A DNA stretch of 64,000 nucleotides from Stenopsyche tienmushanensis (lineage: Eukaryota; Arthropoda; Insecta; Trichoptera; Stenopsychidae). The notes beneath the pieces are model-generated. The model was not told the origin of the DNA, made no database searches, and saw nothing but the letters and a program-made list of their open reading frames with translations. This document shows positions 1 to 26,120 of this stretch, piece by piece. Made by a program: the position numbers and the translations under genes. Position 1 is the first letter of the stretch; every line of letters starts with the position of its first letter. The stretch covers positions 186,001 through 250,000 of the forward strand of contig WACJ01000349.1 of the NCBI GenBank assembly GCA_008973525.1, given 5' to 3'.

Positions 1-466
1 AAAAACACAATATACGCCACAGCTCGCAGTCGACGCGCTCCAAAGGCCAATAGCCCGAGGAAAAAAAATGCAAACTGATATTGGTTGTCGGTAAAAAGGT
101 TGCCCGTTCGGGGCTAACGACCTTCATTTATCATGATGTTTTCGATGGACGTTCTGCGCTCAAAACTTGTGATGATAAATATGCAATAGATCGACTTGTT
201 CGTTCTTGGGCAAAGACTGTCTAACGACACGCTAGTTGACTTACCCTTGGATATTGCGGAATCGTCCATTCTTCGACGTTGACTTTCAACTCTTAATTTA
301 CATAATCGAGCATTGAGACACTCAAATGCATTAACACATCGTATGCCGGGTCGACTTAATCAAATATTACACTTGTAGCGTCTTCGGGCTTTGATTATGC
401 ACGCTTGACATTTATTTTTAATTCTTAGATCAGTATGGCCGTACATGTCCGTTCGCATGATTTGCA
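1..466. other. Non-coding DNA, nothing recognised
   Basis: No ORF of note, no splice-supported exon and no repeat shared with the rest of the window was seen. Confidence 0.4.
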
Positions 467-1161
467 TTAGACCCGGGATCCCGAAACTGATCCCGGGATT
501 GTGATTTTTAATAATTTAAAAACATTGATAAATCTGATCAAAAATTACTAATAAGTCCATTTGTTTAATATAAAAAAATAACTTGAAAGCGAAAGATTTT
601 TATTTATTTAAGAAAAGATAAATATAACACTAAAAAATTCAAATATTATTTTGAAAATATGCCCGATGTAACATTAAAGCATCGAGCCCCCATTTTCGTA
701 TAACACCATCAAGTTGACATAGTATTTATTTCCGTCGCTGCAGATGAATACTTACACACTATAATACTTTGATGTGATTCGTAATTATATTATGGAGGAA
801 TACAAAAATTCTAAACCCCGTATCTATTATATTTAATATCGATATTCCCATTATTAGAGTCGAGGTGTAGTAAATACATCACCGGTAGGGAAAGGTTAAT
901 ATAAAAATTCGAAAAACATATGTGTACTGTATATATGCATACATACATACTGTCCCTTGACGTCACCTAAGCTCGACAATTAGTAGTTACGCCACTGTTT
1001 CCAAGCGTCCAGATTTCGGCGGCAATGTCTCGATTTAGTAGTCTTCATTGTGCTGATGAGGTGTACGATTTCTGTTAGATAAAAATTTCAAATCCCGAAT
1101 TTTTCGGGATTACGTTTACTAATCTTGATGAGCACTTAAAATTTCCGGATTGGATTCCCTA
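467..1161. mobile_element. hAT-derived element, end-deleted copy
   Basis: Homologous to the complete copy at 42856-43923. It starts inside that element at ATTAGAC/CCCGGGATC and keeps the right terminus GGATTGGATTCCCTA. The outer left part is missing, so no target duplication can be read. Confidence 0.7.
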
Positions 1162-1379
1162 ATCATGTAACTGCCAATGATCAAACCCGTTACGATATAT
1201 ACATATGCATCACCGGCCATGAAAGTGTTAATTTTTTAAACAAAGGATGTGAAACATTAAATTGAAAGATTGTCTGAATAAGAGACGCCGCGAGTTCTAT
1301 TCATTGTTTGTTCGAATATCGAACCCATGCTTGTGGCACAACATGAATGAGCAATCGAAAAAGCTTTTTCAGACAACTT

Positions 1380-1535
1380 CGTTTCATAATAAAGTTTGTA
1401 ATCGTTTTAGCGGTCCGGAAAACGGACCGATTGGACACACAGACCCTGTGACCATTCCATGCTCTTTTAGGACTTGTTGCGGCATTTTCTATGATCTGTA
1501 CGATCATGGAAGCAACATAGCGTCTAGACACTTTC
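1380..1535 (+). repeat. Palindrome-core dispersed repeat, copy 1
   Basis: Contains the CGGTCCGGAAAACGGACCG core followed by ATTGGACACAC, then a segment shared with other copies (TTTTCTATGATCTGTACGATC). No coding capacity is convincing. Confidence 0.75.
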
Positions 1536-1759
1536 TATTGTAGTATTTTTTTAAAACCAGTAACCGCCATCTATACGTTGTGTCGGATACTTTTGGGACT
1601 ATCTTTGCATATTATTTTTAAAACATACATTATAAAAGTATTTTATATATAGCTTTTAGAACACGATAGAAAACAAATTGTTGTTTTTTTGGTTTTACTT
1701 GTTATTATAATCTTATAATATTGCATCACTGAAATATATATTTAGATGGCGAAACTATA

Positions 1760-2020
1760 AATGGAATTATGATTAAATGACGATATTCATTGTCACCGCA
1801 TGCGTGGTCACGCTCTTCGAATGATTGAATTCGTTGGTGAGTTAATCCTTCGATTAGAGAGTTATTTTTGAATTTTGAGCTATCGTCCGCGCAGATCCAC
1901 TTATCACTCACGACCGCGCAGCGTGATTCAAACTTGTATATCAATAAATGAACCTTAACACCGTCGATGGCGCGCGTTATTCGTTCATTTTTTCGCTTAA
2001 ACATAAACAATACACGCGTG
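1760..2020. repeat. Divergent piggyBac-type MITE copy (R2 family)
   Basis: Shares the internal order of the R2 family: CAGATCCACTTATC, GCAGCGTG, an AAATAAAC-like run, CACCGTCGATGGC, and CATAAACAATACAC. Ends are not preserved. Confidence 0.5.
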
Positions 2021-15244
<13,224 letters not shown>

Positions 15245-15783
15245 CCACCCCGCTATTTTTATATGCATTGTCACGCTGGCTGACAGAGAGGATATACGTG
15301 CATATGAATATATCAAATTTATAACCGTCAAGGGTTTCTCAGTTATTTATAAATTAACAGTGTGTTATGTGTGAAAGTGAATACATTTACAGCTTGCTTT
15401 TTCGGCCTTCAAATTATAGTGTTATTTGACTTGTATGGGGGTGTATTGTATAAGCATTATAAAATTAAGATTGTTGACTTGGAAACAGTATAATTATCTT
15501 GAAATCGTAAAAAGTATATGGTGTGCACTTATGCTTGTCCAAATTAATGCCATGAATATAATTTCCGCCATGTGACGAAATGTTTTCCGTAATTCTCACG
15601 AAGTCTCAATTGAAGAGTTGGCCGCAATTTGATCGATCGCGTAGTTTGAAGTGTTTCTTTTATTGTGAAAAAGTTGTGAAATCTCAGATTATTGATTATC
15701 GGATGATCGTCAATGTTGATCGCCAAATTTTATTTAGTATTTTAAATTGAATTTATATTGAATAACCTTGTGTATAAATGCTG

Positions 15784-15789
15784 AATAAA
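15784..15789 (+). terminator. Polyadenylation signal, probable 3' end of RanBPM
   Basis: AATAAA lies 540 bases after the RanBPM stop and is the clearest signal in the 3' flank. Other A/T-rich hexamers exist further downstream, so a longer 3' UTR is possible. Confidence 0.5.
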
Positions 15790-18700
15790 ATGTACAAAAT
15801 ATTTTCTTTAACGTCAATTTGAACACCATGTCTGATTCGGTAACGATTTGTAAAATACGAGCATCGGCAAGCCTGGTTATTTTACAGTATTTATTACAAC
15901 GGAGGTAGCTTTAATTTATGAACGACGTTAAATTCATTTTGTTCTATTGCTTAACGATATATAATTATCACATCGAATAAGTACGCAATTTGTCTTGATG
16001 TATGGAATTTAAAAGAGAAATTTATTCGATTCGTTTCTTTAAGATTATGATTGTATTTTCTGAAGAAAAAGTATGAAGTAAAAAGCATAAAACATATCAT
16101 GTATTCTTTTATTTAATGTTATTGTAACGATTTCATATCATGTGATTTTCCGTGCCGGTCTTGTACGACGCGCCAGGCTTGATCTGTTCAAAAATAATTC
16201 ATTTTCGACGCATTAACGATCGCGGATTTGAGAGAACCAAAAATCAGCGGTGAATATGTTATAATCTTATTTTTAATCGGGGGGGTTTGATGTCAAATTT
16301 GATGGATTTTAAAACGGATTAAATTGTGTATGCGCAAAGTAAATACAATCAACCGACGATTCTTCAGCAATGGATCATCGTCAATGTTGTGATAATTGAA
16401 TTTTTTATTGTAATAAATGCTTTAAAAGTGTAATCTTGTGTTTAATAACAGAACTTTGAAAATAATTCACGATCTCATCTTTTTTTATTAGTACGCATTA
16501 TAATTTTAGTTTTATTTAAAGTTGCAATCGTATTTGTATTTATTTGCCACACTTGAGTACTTCAGCGAAGATGATTGAGCTTCGGTTTGTTGAAATTTAA
16601 TAAAAGATGGTCTCGTAATTGAATTGTTGGCGGGCACCATACAGTTTAATAAAAAAATGTGTGCAGGCTATGGATTACGACCTTGGAAACAATTGCGCGT
16701 TCATTGAAATGATCTTATATAGACTTGCATATTTTTGTTTGACGATTGTAAATTATGCAATTTTGGCACAATATGTGATTGCCGACCATTGATGAATAGA
16801 TTCCACGAAACGATTTTTTTTGTACGTATCTATGATTTTGTATGATTTTTCTTTGAACGATTTTGTCTTTTGTATCAATATACTTTTTGTGCTAAAATTT
16901 GTTTGCAACTTGAAGGATAAATCTGTTAAAAGTCACTTTAAAAATTATAGTTTGATGGATGCTTTCTTGTAACAGCATTGAATATGTATATAGTATTTAT
17001 TCATGTAACCATTTCTTTATTGAATATTTTTTTGATGATCGTTAAAGATGTATAGTAGACGATTTTAGTTTTAACGATTATTCCATAGCCGCTCTGATGA
17101 AATGATTTGAGCGTTGCGCTTTGATCGAATGCGGAATAATCCGAAATTGTCAAATACGACCGTTAATACGATTTAATCCCACGATTCGTAGATTTATTAG
17201 TAGTTCCCAAAAGTTGTCGTTTTATTCAATGCAATTTAATTTTTACGTTTGTAAAATCCAGCGGGCTTTGACTGAAAATAGTCTGAAAGGGTAGTTTTCA
17301 AGCCTCATATAGAACAAAATAGACGGTGCGAGCATCACGTATACAACAAGATAAGCCAGCCGAATTTTCTAAGATTTTCACGCGTAATTTCGCATCGTGC
17401 TGGAGAAGTAACAATCTATCCAATCGTTGACCTTGTGCCAATACTTCAACTAAATTATTCCCTTTAAAGCAATGGTATTCTCAGCTCTCTCGCTGACGAA
17501 TCAAGCTTGCAAGTTAACAGCGTCCTTTTTATGCGTATGGAACCCAAGCGCATTGGACCAGGACGTGGAGGGTCTTAAAAATGATTTTTTTGCTCAGCGC
17601 ATCGAAAAAAACGACATTTATGGGAGCTACTAATATATATTTAAAAAGATATCTTTAAACGATCATTTTTTATAAACGCAGTCGTATCATTAAATTGTTC
17701 TTTCATTATTTTCAAGAAATTGTTATAAAGTTTTATATCTAAAATATATTTATGGACTTATTTTGTATTTTTTATTAACGTGATAACGGCCGAGAATGCA
17801 CATTTTCAATAATTTGAAGAATGAAATCACACGTGGAATTAAATCGACAATGTGAGCATTTTGCCGAATTTCTGAAGCATCATCGGAACAGTGACGATCG
17901 ATTAATTTCGTTTAATTTTGTGATTATTATATAGCAGTGGTTGTTAAGTGCTAGCATAGGTCATATAAATATATATAATAGCTGAAGAGCTTTCATCACA
18001 ATTTATAGTTAAATTTGTGCCTGGTATGTAGAGTTGATAAACTCTCAAGAGATGAAAAATATTTATTAAGATGTTGAATGAAATCTGTGGTACCAAAAAG
18101 TCACTAAGTAGATCAGCGTTAAGCCGTGAATGCGTATGTAACGACGTATAATTCGAAGAATATAGGTCAATGTACAGTCGGGCTGGAAAATTTTTGCCAA
18201 TTGTGACAATTAAATTTAAAAGATTTTATATAATCGATATTTTATCAACAAAAATGCGTATTATTTCCCAATTTCTAAATTGTTTACGATTTATTATTTC
18301 GCTTAATTTAGCGTAGATTTAAAATTTATGAAGCTTTTCCCCTTTATTATTTCGTTAAATTTATTATTAATTGTCGATGATTGGCATAAGTGATAGGCCT
18401 TTGCATGTTAGATGATAGGTTCGGATTATGGGTTTTCAAATATTAAATGTCTCGAAATATATCGGATGTCCGCGTCTGGTTACTGTTAGGATCCTTGAGT
18501 AAATTCTACAGTGTCTAATATATGTAAGCATTTGTTCGTTGTACATTTTGGATAGCTTCTATTCAATTCTAATATAGACTTTATTTATCGATGATAACTG
18601 TATATAATATCTCTTAAAAAGTAATCCACTGTATTGAAATGGTAACACCGTAACCAAACGAAAATATGAATTATTGTTACGCTTAAGGGTTTGTCGGAAC

Positions 18701-19574
18701 GAACAACAGCAAACATCCTTTGAAAACACTCAAATTATAGAAATGACGTTGGGTCATAATTTAGAGGCTGAAGATTTAATTAAATATTCTAATTGTTTTA
18801 CCATTATTGATAAAAATAGGATATGTATTATAAATATGTATTCAATAATGAAATGTTTAACTATAACCTTAATAAATTAAGAGAGGAATGTTTTTATCTT
18901 AAAAAGTGTTGTGTTTTTGTACTACCATGTATCGTGGAATAGATATTATTTGTATTGTTTAATTTTTGTTCCAAACTGGCTACATGTTTGATACAAAACC
19001 AATAAATGCATCATTTTAGCATCGATTAGTGTAATTTAATGATACTAACATTTCATCAGGTTATTTAACTCCTCATAATCACAGACACATTGACAAAATA
19101 ATTAATTTTTCATTGACGTGTCAAATTTCTCAAAACGAAATTTCTTAAAACACCAGACAGCTCACTCCGTTCCTTGTGATTCCTTCAAAATTATTATCTA
19201 TAAATACATATTTCCGTCGTTTAGTCATTCTGTCCTAATATTGGAAGCATCCCATTTTGATATATTTACATTGTTACTGTTCCATTATTCATTATCGTAA
19301 AAAAATGTTCAATTATTTATTAAAAAAAGGCGCATAAATGCTAACAAAATTATATTAACTCATAGGCCAAAAATTTGGGCGTACGGGATACAGCTCTGGA
19401 GTGCCGCATCGACCTCCAATATTGACATTCTTCGATGCTTTCAATCCAAAGTGCTGCGTACTAAAGCCGAAGCTCCATGGCACGTGATAAATTACATCAT
19501 ATATATAAATATTCAAAATAGCTTTGTTCAGCATCAGAAGAATTACAAGAAAGAAGTTTGCATAAAAATCTATT

Positions 19575-19752
19575 AATAGTGATTACCCGGCATGCGTTGT
19601 ATTGCCACATAATGTACACAAACAATATTTTTACTATGCTTATTTTATTCCCGCAAGTGCAAACAATAAGTTGACAAAGTTTTATTGCAATCGGATGAAC
19701 GGTATGGCAGCGCATTAAATACGGACAAACAAACATTGATTTTTATATATTA
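19575..19752 (-). mobile_element. Helitron-like non-autonomous element (copy B)
   Basis: On the minus strand it begins TCTAATATATAAAAATCAAT, has GTCCGTATTTAATGCGCTGC, and ends GCATGCCGGGTAATCACTA. Start TC and an end near CTA(G) without terminal inverted repeats fit Helitrons. Confidence 0.65.
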
Positions 19753-19869
19753 GATATCCAAGAAGCCCTCTTCCATAGAATCGCTATTGTTGCATAAATA
19801 GCTTGTTCCTGCTCTTATGAGAAAGTCCACTCGGTCTACTACAAAAAGCGGGGCCGTAACAAGGAGGTG

Positions 19870-20085
19870 GCAAAGCAGGAGCCATCATATCGGCGGTCCG
19901 AAAAACGGACCGATTGGATGGACACCTATGTAAATTAGCCTCTGAGAGAGCTTCCGTGATCGTAAATATCATAGAAAATGCCGCCAAAAGCCCTTAAAGA
20001 GAACGGAATGGCCATAAGATCTATGAATTCAACTGGTCGGCTTTTAAGATTGCTGACATGATGAATGAGCGCCTCGCGGTCGGAT
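19870..20085. repeat. Two abutting palindrome-core repeats in opposite orientation, copies 3 and 4
   Basis: 19880-19920 (+) carries CGGTCCGAAAAACGGACCG; 19960-20085 (-) carries the downstream part of the family and GCGCCTCGCGGTCGGATGCC. Head-to-head placement suggests rearrangement or two insertions. Confidence 0.65.
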
Positions 20086-20484
20086 GCCGATTGATAAATA
20101 ATCATCACATTAATAATTTTAGACTGATTTTGAGATAATTTCACATACAGGTTAAAAGTCAAACTTGATAAAATATTTCATACGCAATAAAATTACATCA
20201 CGATCGAATTAATTTAATTTATATTAATTAATTTATTAAAATGTTTAATATTATCACTGTGAATTTTTAAATAAATATAATATTTTAATTATGGTATTCT
20301 CATTTAGCGCAATAAATTTATAATTTAATAAAATAAAAAATAAAAATTTTATAAATTCTTATTTAATTATTATTAAAAAATAATATAATATGCAAATGAC
20401 AGCACATTTAAAAAAATATATTTAATTTATTTATGAACAATTACGGATTTTTTATATAATTGTCTATGACTATTTCTAAGCAAC

Positions 20485-21105
20485 ATGGACTATAAATGTA
20501 CTGTTAAGACCAAAGTGCGTGGCACGTCATTGACAGATTCACATCATCCTACCGGCATGCCTCAACTGTGGACAGCTTTAAGTCGCCTCAGGGCTGAATA
20601 TTCTAGTCGCACCCCTAAAAAATTGAAGATCATCGATGCGTACTTGTTGTACATACTACTTACCGGTATTGTACAATTCGGCTATTGCTGTCTTGTCGGA
20701 ACCTTCCCCTTCAATTCTTTCTTGAGCGGCTTTATCTCTACTGTCAGCTCATTCGTCCTAGCAGGTCAGTATTTCAACTTCAGTATTTATATACCAAATT
20801 ATTATTACCAAATATAATGTTTCAATTATCTTGGCGTTTAATGCCACATCAATACTTTTATCTATCATTACCATCAAATGTTTATTGGTTATGTTGGCAT
20901 TTCATATTGTAATTGTATGATTTCCTATATGAATCAATGATCTACTTGACTGATAATTTGAATATTTTTTTTAGTATGCCTTCGATTACAAGTCAACCCC
21001 GAAAATAAGTCACAATTCCACGGAATCAGCCCCGAGCGTGGATTCGCCGATTTCATATTTGCCCACATAATACTGCATATAGTCGTCATGAACTTTATAG
21101 GATAG
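20485..21105 (+). CDS. DAD1: DAD1, oligosaccharyltransferase subunit
   Basis: Two exons, 20485-20764 and 20975-21105 (TAG), joined by a 210-bp GT-AG intron inside a Val codon. The product matches DAD1 along its length: [59 protein letters not shown] and the C-terminal MNFIG. DAD1 is a small ER membrane protein of the oligosaccharyltransferase complex, which transfers the N-glycan to nascent chains; three hydrophobic segments are visible. Two in-frame starts exist. ATG at 20485 gives 136 residues; ATG at 20557 gives 112, which is the normal family length (112-113), with the usual pre-TM segment [15 protein letters not shown] favour 20557. Its -3 base is G, while the upstream ATG has A at -3 and G at +4, so a longer form cannot be excluded. 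Confidence 0.95.
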
Positions 21106-21268
21106 TGTATTCTTCATACACTGAATGCATTTTACACTTGCGCAGAAGAACAATTTGAACGGTCTGTTTACGAAAGAACCTACAGGTTGTCAATCCAATA
21201 ATTTACAGACATTTCCTTGTCGTATTTCCATTAATATAAATTAGTTTTAATCTGAAGATTTATTTGAT

Positions 21269-21302
21269 AATAAAGTTTATGATATAAAATGAATGAAATA
21301 AA
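21269..21302 (+). terminator. Two polyadenylation signals of DAD1
   Basis: AATAAA at 21269-21274 and again at 21297-21302, 164 and 192 bases after the DAD1 stop. This is the expected place for the end of a short 3' UTR. Confidence 0.7.
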
Positions 21303-21469
21303 GTATTGAATCAAAATGTGTTTTTTCATATTTTGACCCGATTGTGAATATGCCATGTTTTTATTTGTAAGTTTAAATGATAAACGTATTGAATGCTTAT
21401 ATATTTACATGAATTGGTTGAGGAAGACTTTAATGCAAAACACCAGCAATGGATCTTGATTGGATTGGG

Positions 21470-22570
21470 ATTTCTACCCACTAAAACAGCCCTCTTCTTC
21501 TGCTGCCACCAGGCTACTAGTTAAGTATTGCACTAGGGTGGCAGCGAAGTGTCCCTCTTGGGCTTTTCCGTTGTCAAATTTGGTTGGGGATGTTTCCATT
21601 AGTCGCAACTTTGTATATTTGCGGAATGAGGAGCATTGAAGCATTGAAGGAATCATATTGTTATGCTAGAGTATATTTGCTCTCAGTTCTTTACATAGAG
21701 TATCCCTTTCAACATTCCATGCTGGATAGACGAATGTCGTGTGTGCGGCATCATCGTTGCCTGCTCCACAGTGATGGCATTCCGGGTCTGCCTCTTTTCC
21801 TATTTTATTAAGGTAGCTACTGAAGCAGCCGTGACTGATAAGGATCTGGGTCAGGTGGTAACAGAGCTGACCATGTTTTCTTCTATTGCACTCTTCCAGG
21901 CCTGAGATCAGTCCGTATTCCCATCAACCTTTTATGGAGCTGTTCCATGTCACACTGTCATGGTTTATCTGGTTGTCTTCGCATCCAGTGCAATCATGAT
22001 AACGAAGACCCGGACGAAGGCTAAACTGCAGGGCAGCTAGGAGTTGCCTTATTCTCTTTGGGAATAATCACAAGCTTCTGCTTTTTCTAGGGCACTGGAA
22101 AGACTCCTCCCGCTAAGCAGGTATTGTATGCCACTAACAGGAGGCTTGAATTATCACCAACGACCTGCCCGATAACTCTGTTGGATGGGGATTAGGGATG
22201 TCATCCAATACGAGAGTTTTGTTCATCGCCAGTCGTTAGTTCTTCTGTTGTGAAACATTAGCATCGATAGGAATGACCCCTGCACCAGCAATGGAACTGC
22301 TGCAGAGAAAACCGACAGGGCTCATCCTTGCAGTCACTCTATCTCTCAAAAAACAATATCCAAATTCACTTACAGCAGTGCTTCGCACACTACTCATCCA
22401 TCAATAGGCGACCGTCCACTCTGGATTTGATGCTGATTAGAAACGTCTCGACTGACGGCCATGGAAACTCTCTGGTCTGATCGTCTTCAGGTGATCTTCA
22501 CCATAAAGGGCCCGGGCTCAAGCTGGCATACAAGCGTGCCGACTGGCACCAGCTGATGTCCCATCTCAAT
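21470..22570 (-). pseudogene. Non-LTR retrotransposon RT relic (R1/jockey-like)
   Basis: Minus-strand reading shows broken pieces of the 3' half of a LINE polyprotein: an SYLNKIGKEADPECHHCG-like Cys/His segment near 21750-21830 and an LIPKEN-like RT segment near 22040-22070. Many stops. Antisense to DAD1 and just past its poly(A) signals. Confidence 0.6.
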
Positions 22571-22803
22571 GGCAAAAATACATAATATTCAATGGAGCAA
22601 TTGTATTGATGTTTGCACGGAGGGCGCTGCAGCAATGACGCGTAGTAAAAAAGGTTTTTTCTCTTGTGTAAAACAAAAAAAATACCTGTTACGACCTCTC
22701 AACCAAAACTAACAACGAAGGAAGATCCTTTGTGTATTATGAATTGCTCATCAGAGCGTACGTTAGACGCAAAAATATTAACAATGTTAGAGAAGTGAAC
22801 ACG

Positions 22804-23075
22804 CTTAACCCAGTAAGTAGTGAGCAAATTTAAAATCGTCATAGTCTTAGATGCTATATTTGCTTGTCCGCCATTTATCATCGTACAAATCCACTTATCT
22901 GTCAGGACCATTGCAGCGTGTATGAAGCTTGTATTTAAATAAATAAACACTGTCGATAGCACACAATATTCGATCGTTTCTTTGCATAAACATAATACAC
23001 TTGAAATTGATTCGTTATATCATTCGCATATCGTTATTAGTTGATAAATTTGGGTTAACAAGATACTCTCTCCGT
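22804..23075. mobile_element. piggyBac-type MITE copy (R2 family)
   Basis: Starts at TTAACCC (22804-22810), continues AGTAGTGAGCAAATTTAAAA, ATCCACTTATCTGTCAGGAC and CACACAATATTCGATCG. Right end not preserved. Confidence 0.65.
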
Positions 23076-23079
23076 CTCT

Positions 23080-25690
23080 GTCTTCTATTAAGTAGAATTT
23101 TTAAGCTTACATAAATGAAACAACATATTTACATTCAACAATTTTATTTACTACAGGAAAATGGCAAATTACAAATAATATCTAGTGATATATTAAAAAT
23201 AATATCACAAGATAATTTAAAGATTTATTAGATCAACATTATAAAATGCGATTCTGGTGGGGGTTTCTCAGGAAATTTATATAACTTTTGATAATAAGGG
23301 AAGAAGCACAACATTTATAATACACGAAAACTATTATAGGATATTTCCTTAAATATATGTACTGATTTAAAAAACACATTACAAAAAAAAATCATAGAAC
23401 AAACTCAATTTAAAAAAACGAAACGTAGCGAATGCGGACAAATTTCTTTCAACATCCATTCGCATACCGAGAAAAACATTTTTATCGCGCAAATTAAAAT
23501 CATATCAATCAATTGTCTAAAACATTTATTAAATCGACGTTGATTGTGCTCTTTTGTAGAAAATTCGCTTCCGTCGATTTCATCCCGTGAATGTCGTTTT
23601 TATTTTGCATTATATTGTAAATTTGTTAAAAAAATTAAGTTTTTGTGCCACGTATAAACACTGGACTCTCTAAAAATGTAATCTTGGCACAAGATCTTTA
23701 CCGTAAAATGACCGAATTGGAATATATATGTCGTGTAATTTTCACAATCATTTATAATAAAATAAACGTGTAAGAATATCATTTCATCGATCAATTCTTC
23801 ATATCCTCTAAGCAACACGAAAACAAAGTTTATATAAAAATATACCCTATTCTCTTTCTAAGATTATGATGTGACTTCAATGCGCTATAAAAACATATGC
23901 ACGGACCGTAAACTAAAGCGTTACAGATAAAAAGCACATAGTTATACCAGCAACAAATGCATAAACGTGTGTTATATGTAACTAACATTTATCAATATTG
24001 AAAAACACATTTATTTTTATTAAATTATTCGACTATTAATTTCATGTATCTATATTTATTATAAACAATGTAACGCGGCAATATAACGTTGTTTTCATAT
24101 GAATATTTTGCGCGTCTAGGCATTAAAAGGCGTATTAACATTCTACGCCATAACACTTAATGTTATATTTATATCGGTTCAATACGCATAGATACATTAA
24201 AATGATAGTTTTTTTATTTATTTATTTTATTTTGAATATTTTAATTGAATATGACGAATCTGATCCACAGTAGATAAACGATAAAACTCTCTAAAGCTGT
24301 CACAGCCTCTAATAAATGAATATACATAAATTTACAAATTTATACAGTACATGCATACCCTAATAAACGAATATTTTTCTACGCAGCTATTTTAATACTT
24401 TGGCATAATTTCATATAAATCAATCCAAATAAAAAAAACGGTCGACTGATCCCCACACTAATGCCTCTACGAGGGATAATCTCAAAAGTATTCGATCCGA
24501 CGTTTGAACATCACAATGGTCGATTGAAGTGGCGAAGAAAATCCACAAAATTAAATCGGATGACGGCCGATTAAAAGTGCGCGAGCAGACGCGATAGACA
24601 TTTTATAAAGTGCCGTATATCGCATATTGAATGAAAATTTGAACATAAGCTGTGCGCAACGTTTAATCGATTTTACATCAATGTTTCACAGCAATAAAGC
24701 CGAGTATTTGCGTTGATTCATAACCACGGACGAAACACGGATCCGTCGCTTCACACCGGAGATGAACGAACAGTCGAAACAATGTAATAAAAGGGAAGAA
24801 TCGGTTAAAAATAAAGTGTTATTGAGTCGGCGATTGACGGCTATTTTGAAGAGTTCGATGGTTCTTAATACAAACAGGATTTTCCTCGTTACGCCGAATA
24901 CTTTCGGGGATTCGTATTTAATTCGAATGTTATCCAGCCTGTTTTCGTATGGCAATACAATCACTCGCCGCATAATAAATAGCATTTATGTATGTGAGAT
25001 AAAAATTGCGTTATTTACATATATAAATTGCGTGTGTGCTCCGATGAAAGTATTTGTCTTTGAATATCTCGTAACATCGATAAACGTGCTTAGATTATTT
25101 CAATATACAAACCGTAAAGTATCGTATTAAATAGCAAAACATTAACAATATGGTAATCAAAATAGTATTTTTAGTAATTTAAAATAACGCGTAAAAAGCC
25201 GCTAAAAATTAAGACGCTTCTTATATAGCTTGTAAACTATATTTTACATGTTTTTCCAAATAATTTATACACGTAAATTCTATAGTTTGACTCTCACAGC
25301 ACATCGAAATATCTTAAATGTTAAGAGTGACTTGAAACGTATTCAAATAAGTACTCTGTTTTTTAAAGTGCCACAATCCGACGTTACTTATTGTCATCAT
25401 CACTACCTGGAGATCCTTCAATTAAATATATTAACCATACCGTTTTTAAATATTCAGTGGTACTACTAACGCGTATCATTGAGGGGAATGTAAATTTTCA
25501 TACTGACCCGAAAACGCTAAAAACAAAAAAAAAATCTCGATCGTAGAAGCATCTCGTTTCTATCGATGACAAAACTTTCACAGTTTAATGATAAAAGACG
25601 CTAACTAAATAGATAGCACATTTATAAAACAACTCTAAAATAACATATAAGAATAGTCACAGTCTATACACAATATTATATCGTATTTAC
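23080..25690. other. AT-rich spacer between DAD1 and AMFR
   Basis: Only short overlapping ORFs on both strands, for example around 24690-25130; none shows family similarity or splice support. Part may be AMFR 3' UTR on the minus strand. Confidence 0.45.
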
Positions 25691-25691
25691 A

Positions 25692-25697
25692 TTTATT
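25692..25697 (-). terminator. Polyadenylation signal, probable 3' end of AMFR
   Basis: Minus-strand AATAAA about 205 bases after the AMFR stop. The gene is convergent with DAD1, whose signals lie 4.4 kb away. Confidence 0.5.
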
Positions 25698-25900
25698 TTG
25701 CTTAATCTAAAATTATAATAAAATAAATTATTTTCAGTGCCGTTCACTCAACAAAGGGCAGTCCTTTTTTTTTTAATGCGATCGAAGTTCGATTCATTGA
25801 TGTCATTTGGACGACTGCAAAAGTGATATACTCTTATATACACTACTCTGTTCAATAAATAATCTTCAATTTAAGGAATTATACGTTGATAGAGATAAAT

Positions 25901-26120
25901 TCAAGTGTTGAAACTTCCGGATGTTGAATAAAGGGCACTTTGTCCAGACGGATTAGCATCTCCGTTTGATTCGTGCTTTCGACCCTGCTTCATAGCTTGC
26001 TTTTCCAAGAACTTCTTTCTGGCGTTGCTGACCAATTGCTCCCGTCTCTTCTGCAGGATCAACTCGCGCTCGTGCGAACATTTAGAAAACCTACTACTAA
26101 TAGGGACGTGTTCTTCATTG
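25901..26120 (-). CDS. AMFR: AMFR last exon (G2BR and stop)
   Basis: Reads SSRFSKCSHERELILQ and QLVSNARKKFLEK, matching the UBE2G2-binding region of vertebrate AMFR, then a divergent tail ending SGSFNT and TGA. Acceptor GATTTTCAG. The coding frame needs two leftover bases from the previous exon, which the apparent donor does not give. Confidence 0.88.

Larger units (their letters stand above)
15790..20484. other. AT-rich spacer between RanBPM and DAD1
   Basis: 4.7 kb with only chance-length ORFs, many A/T runs, and at its end a Helitron-like copy and palindrome-core repeats. Part may be distal 3' UTR of RanBPM. No gene recognised. Confidence 0.5.
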
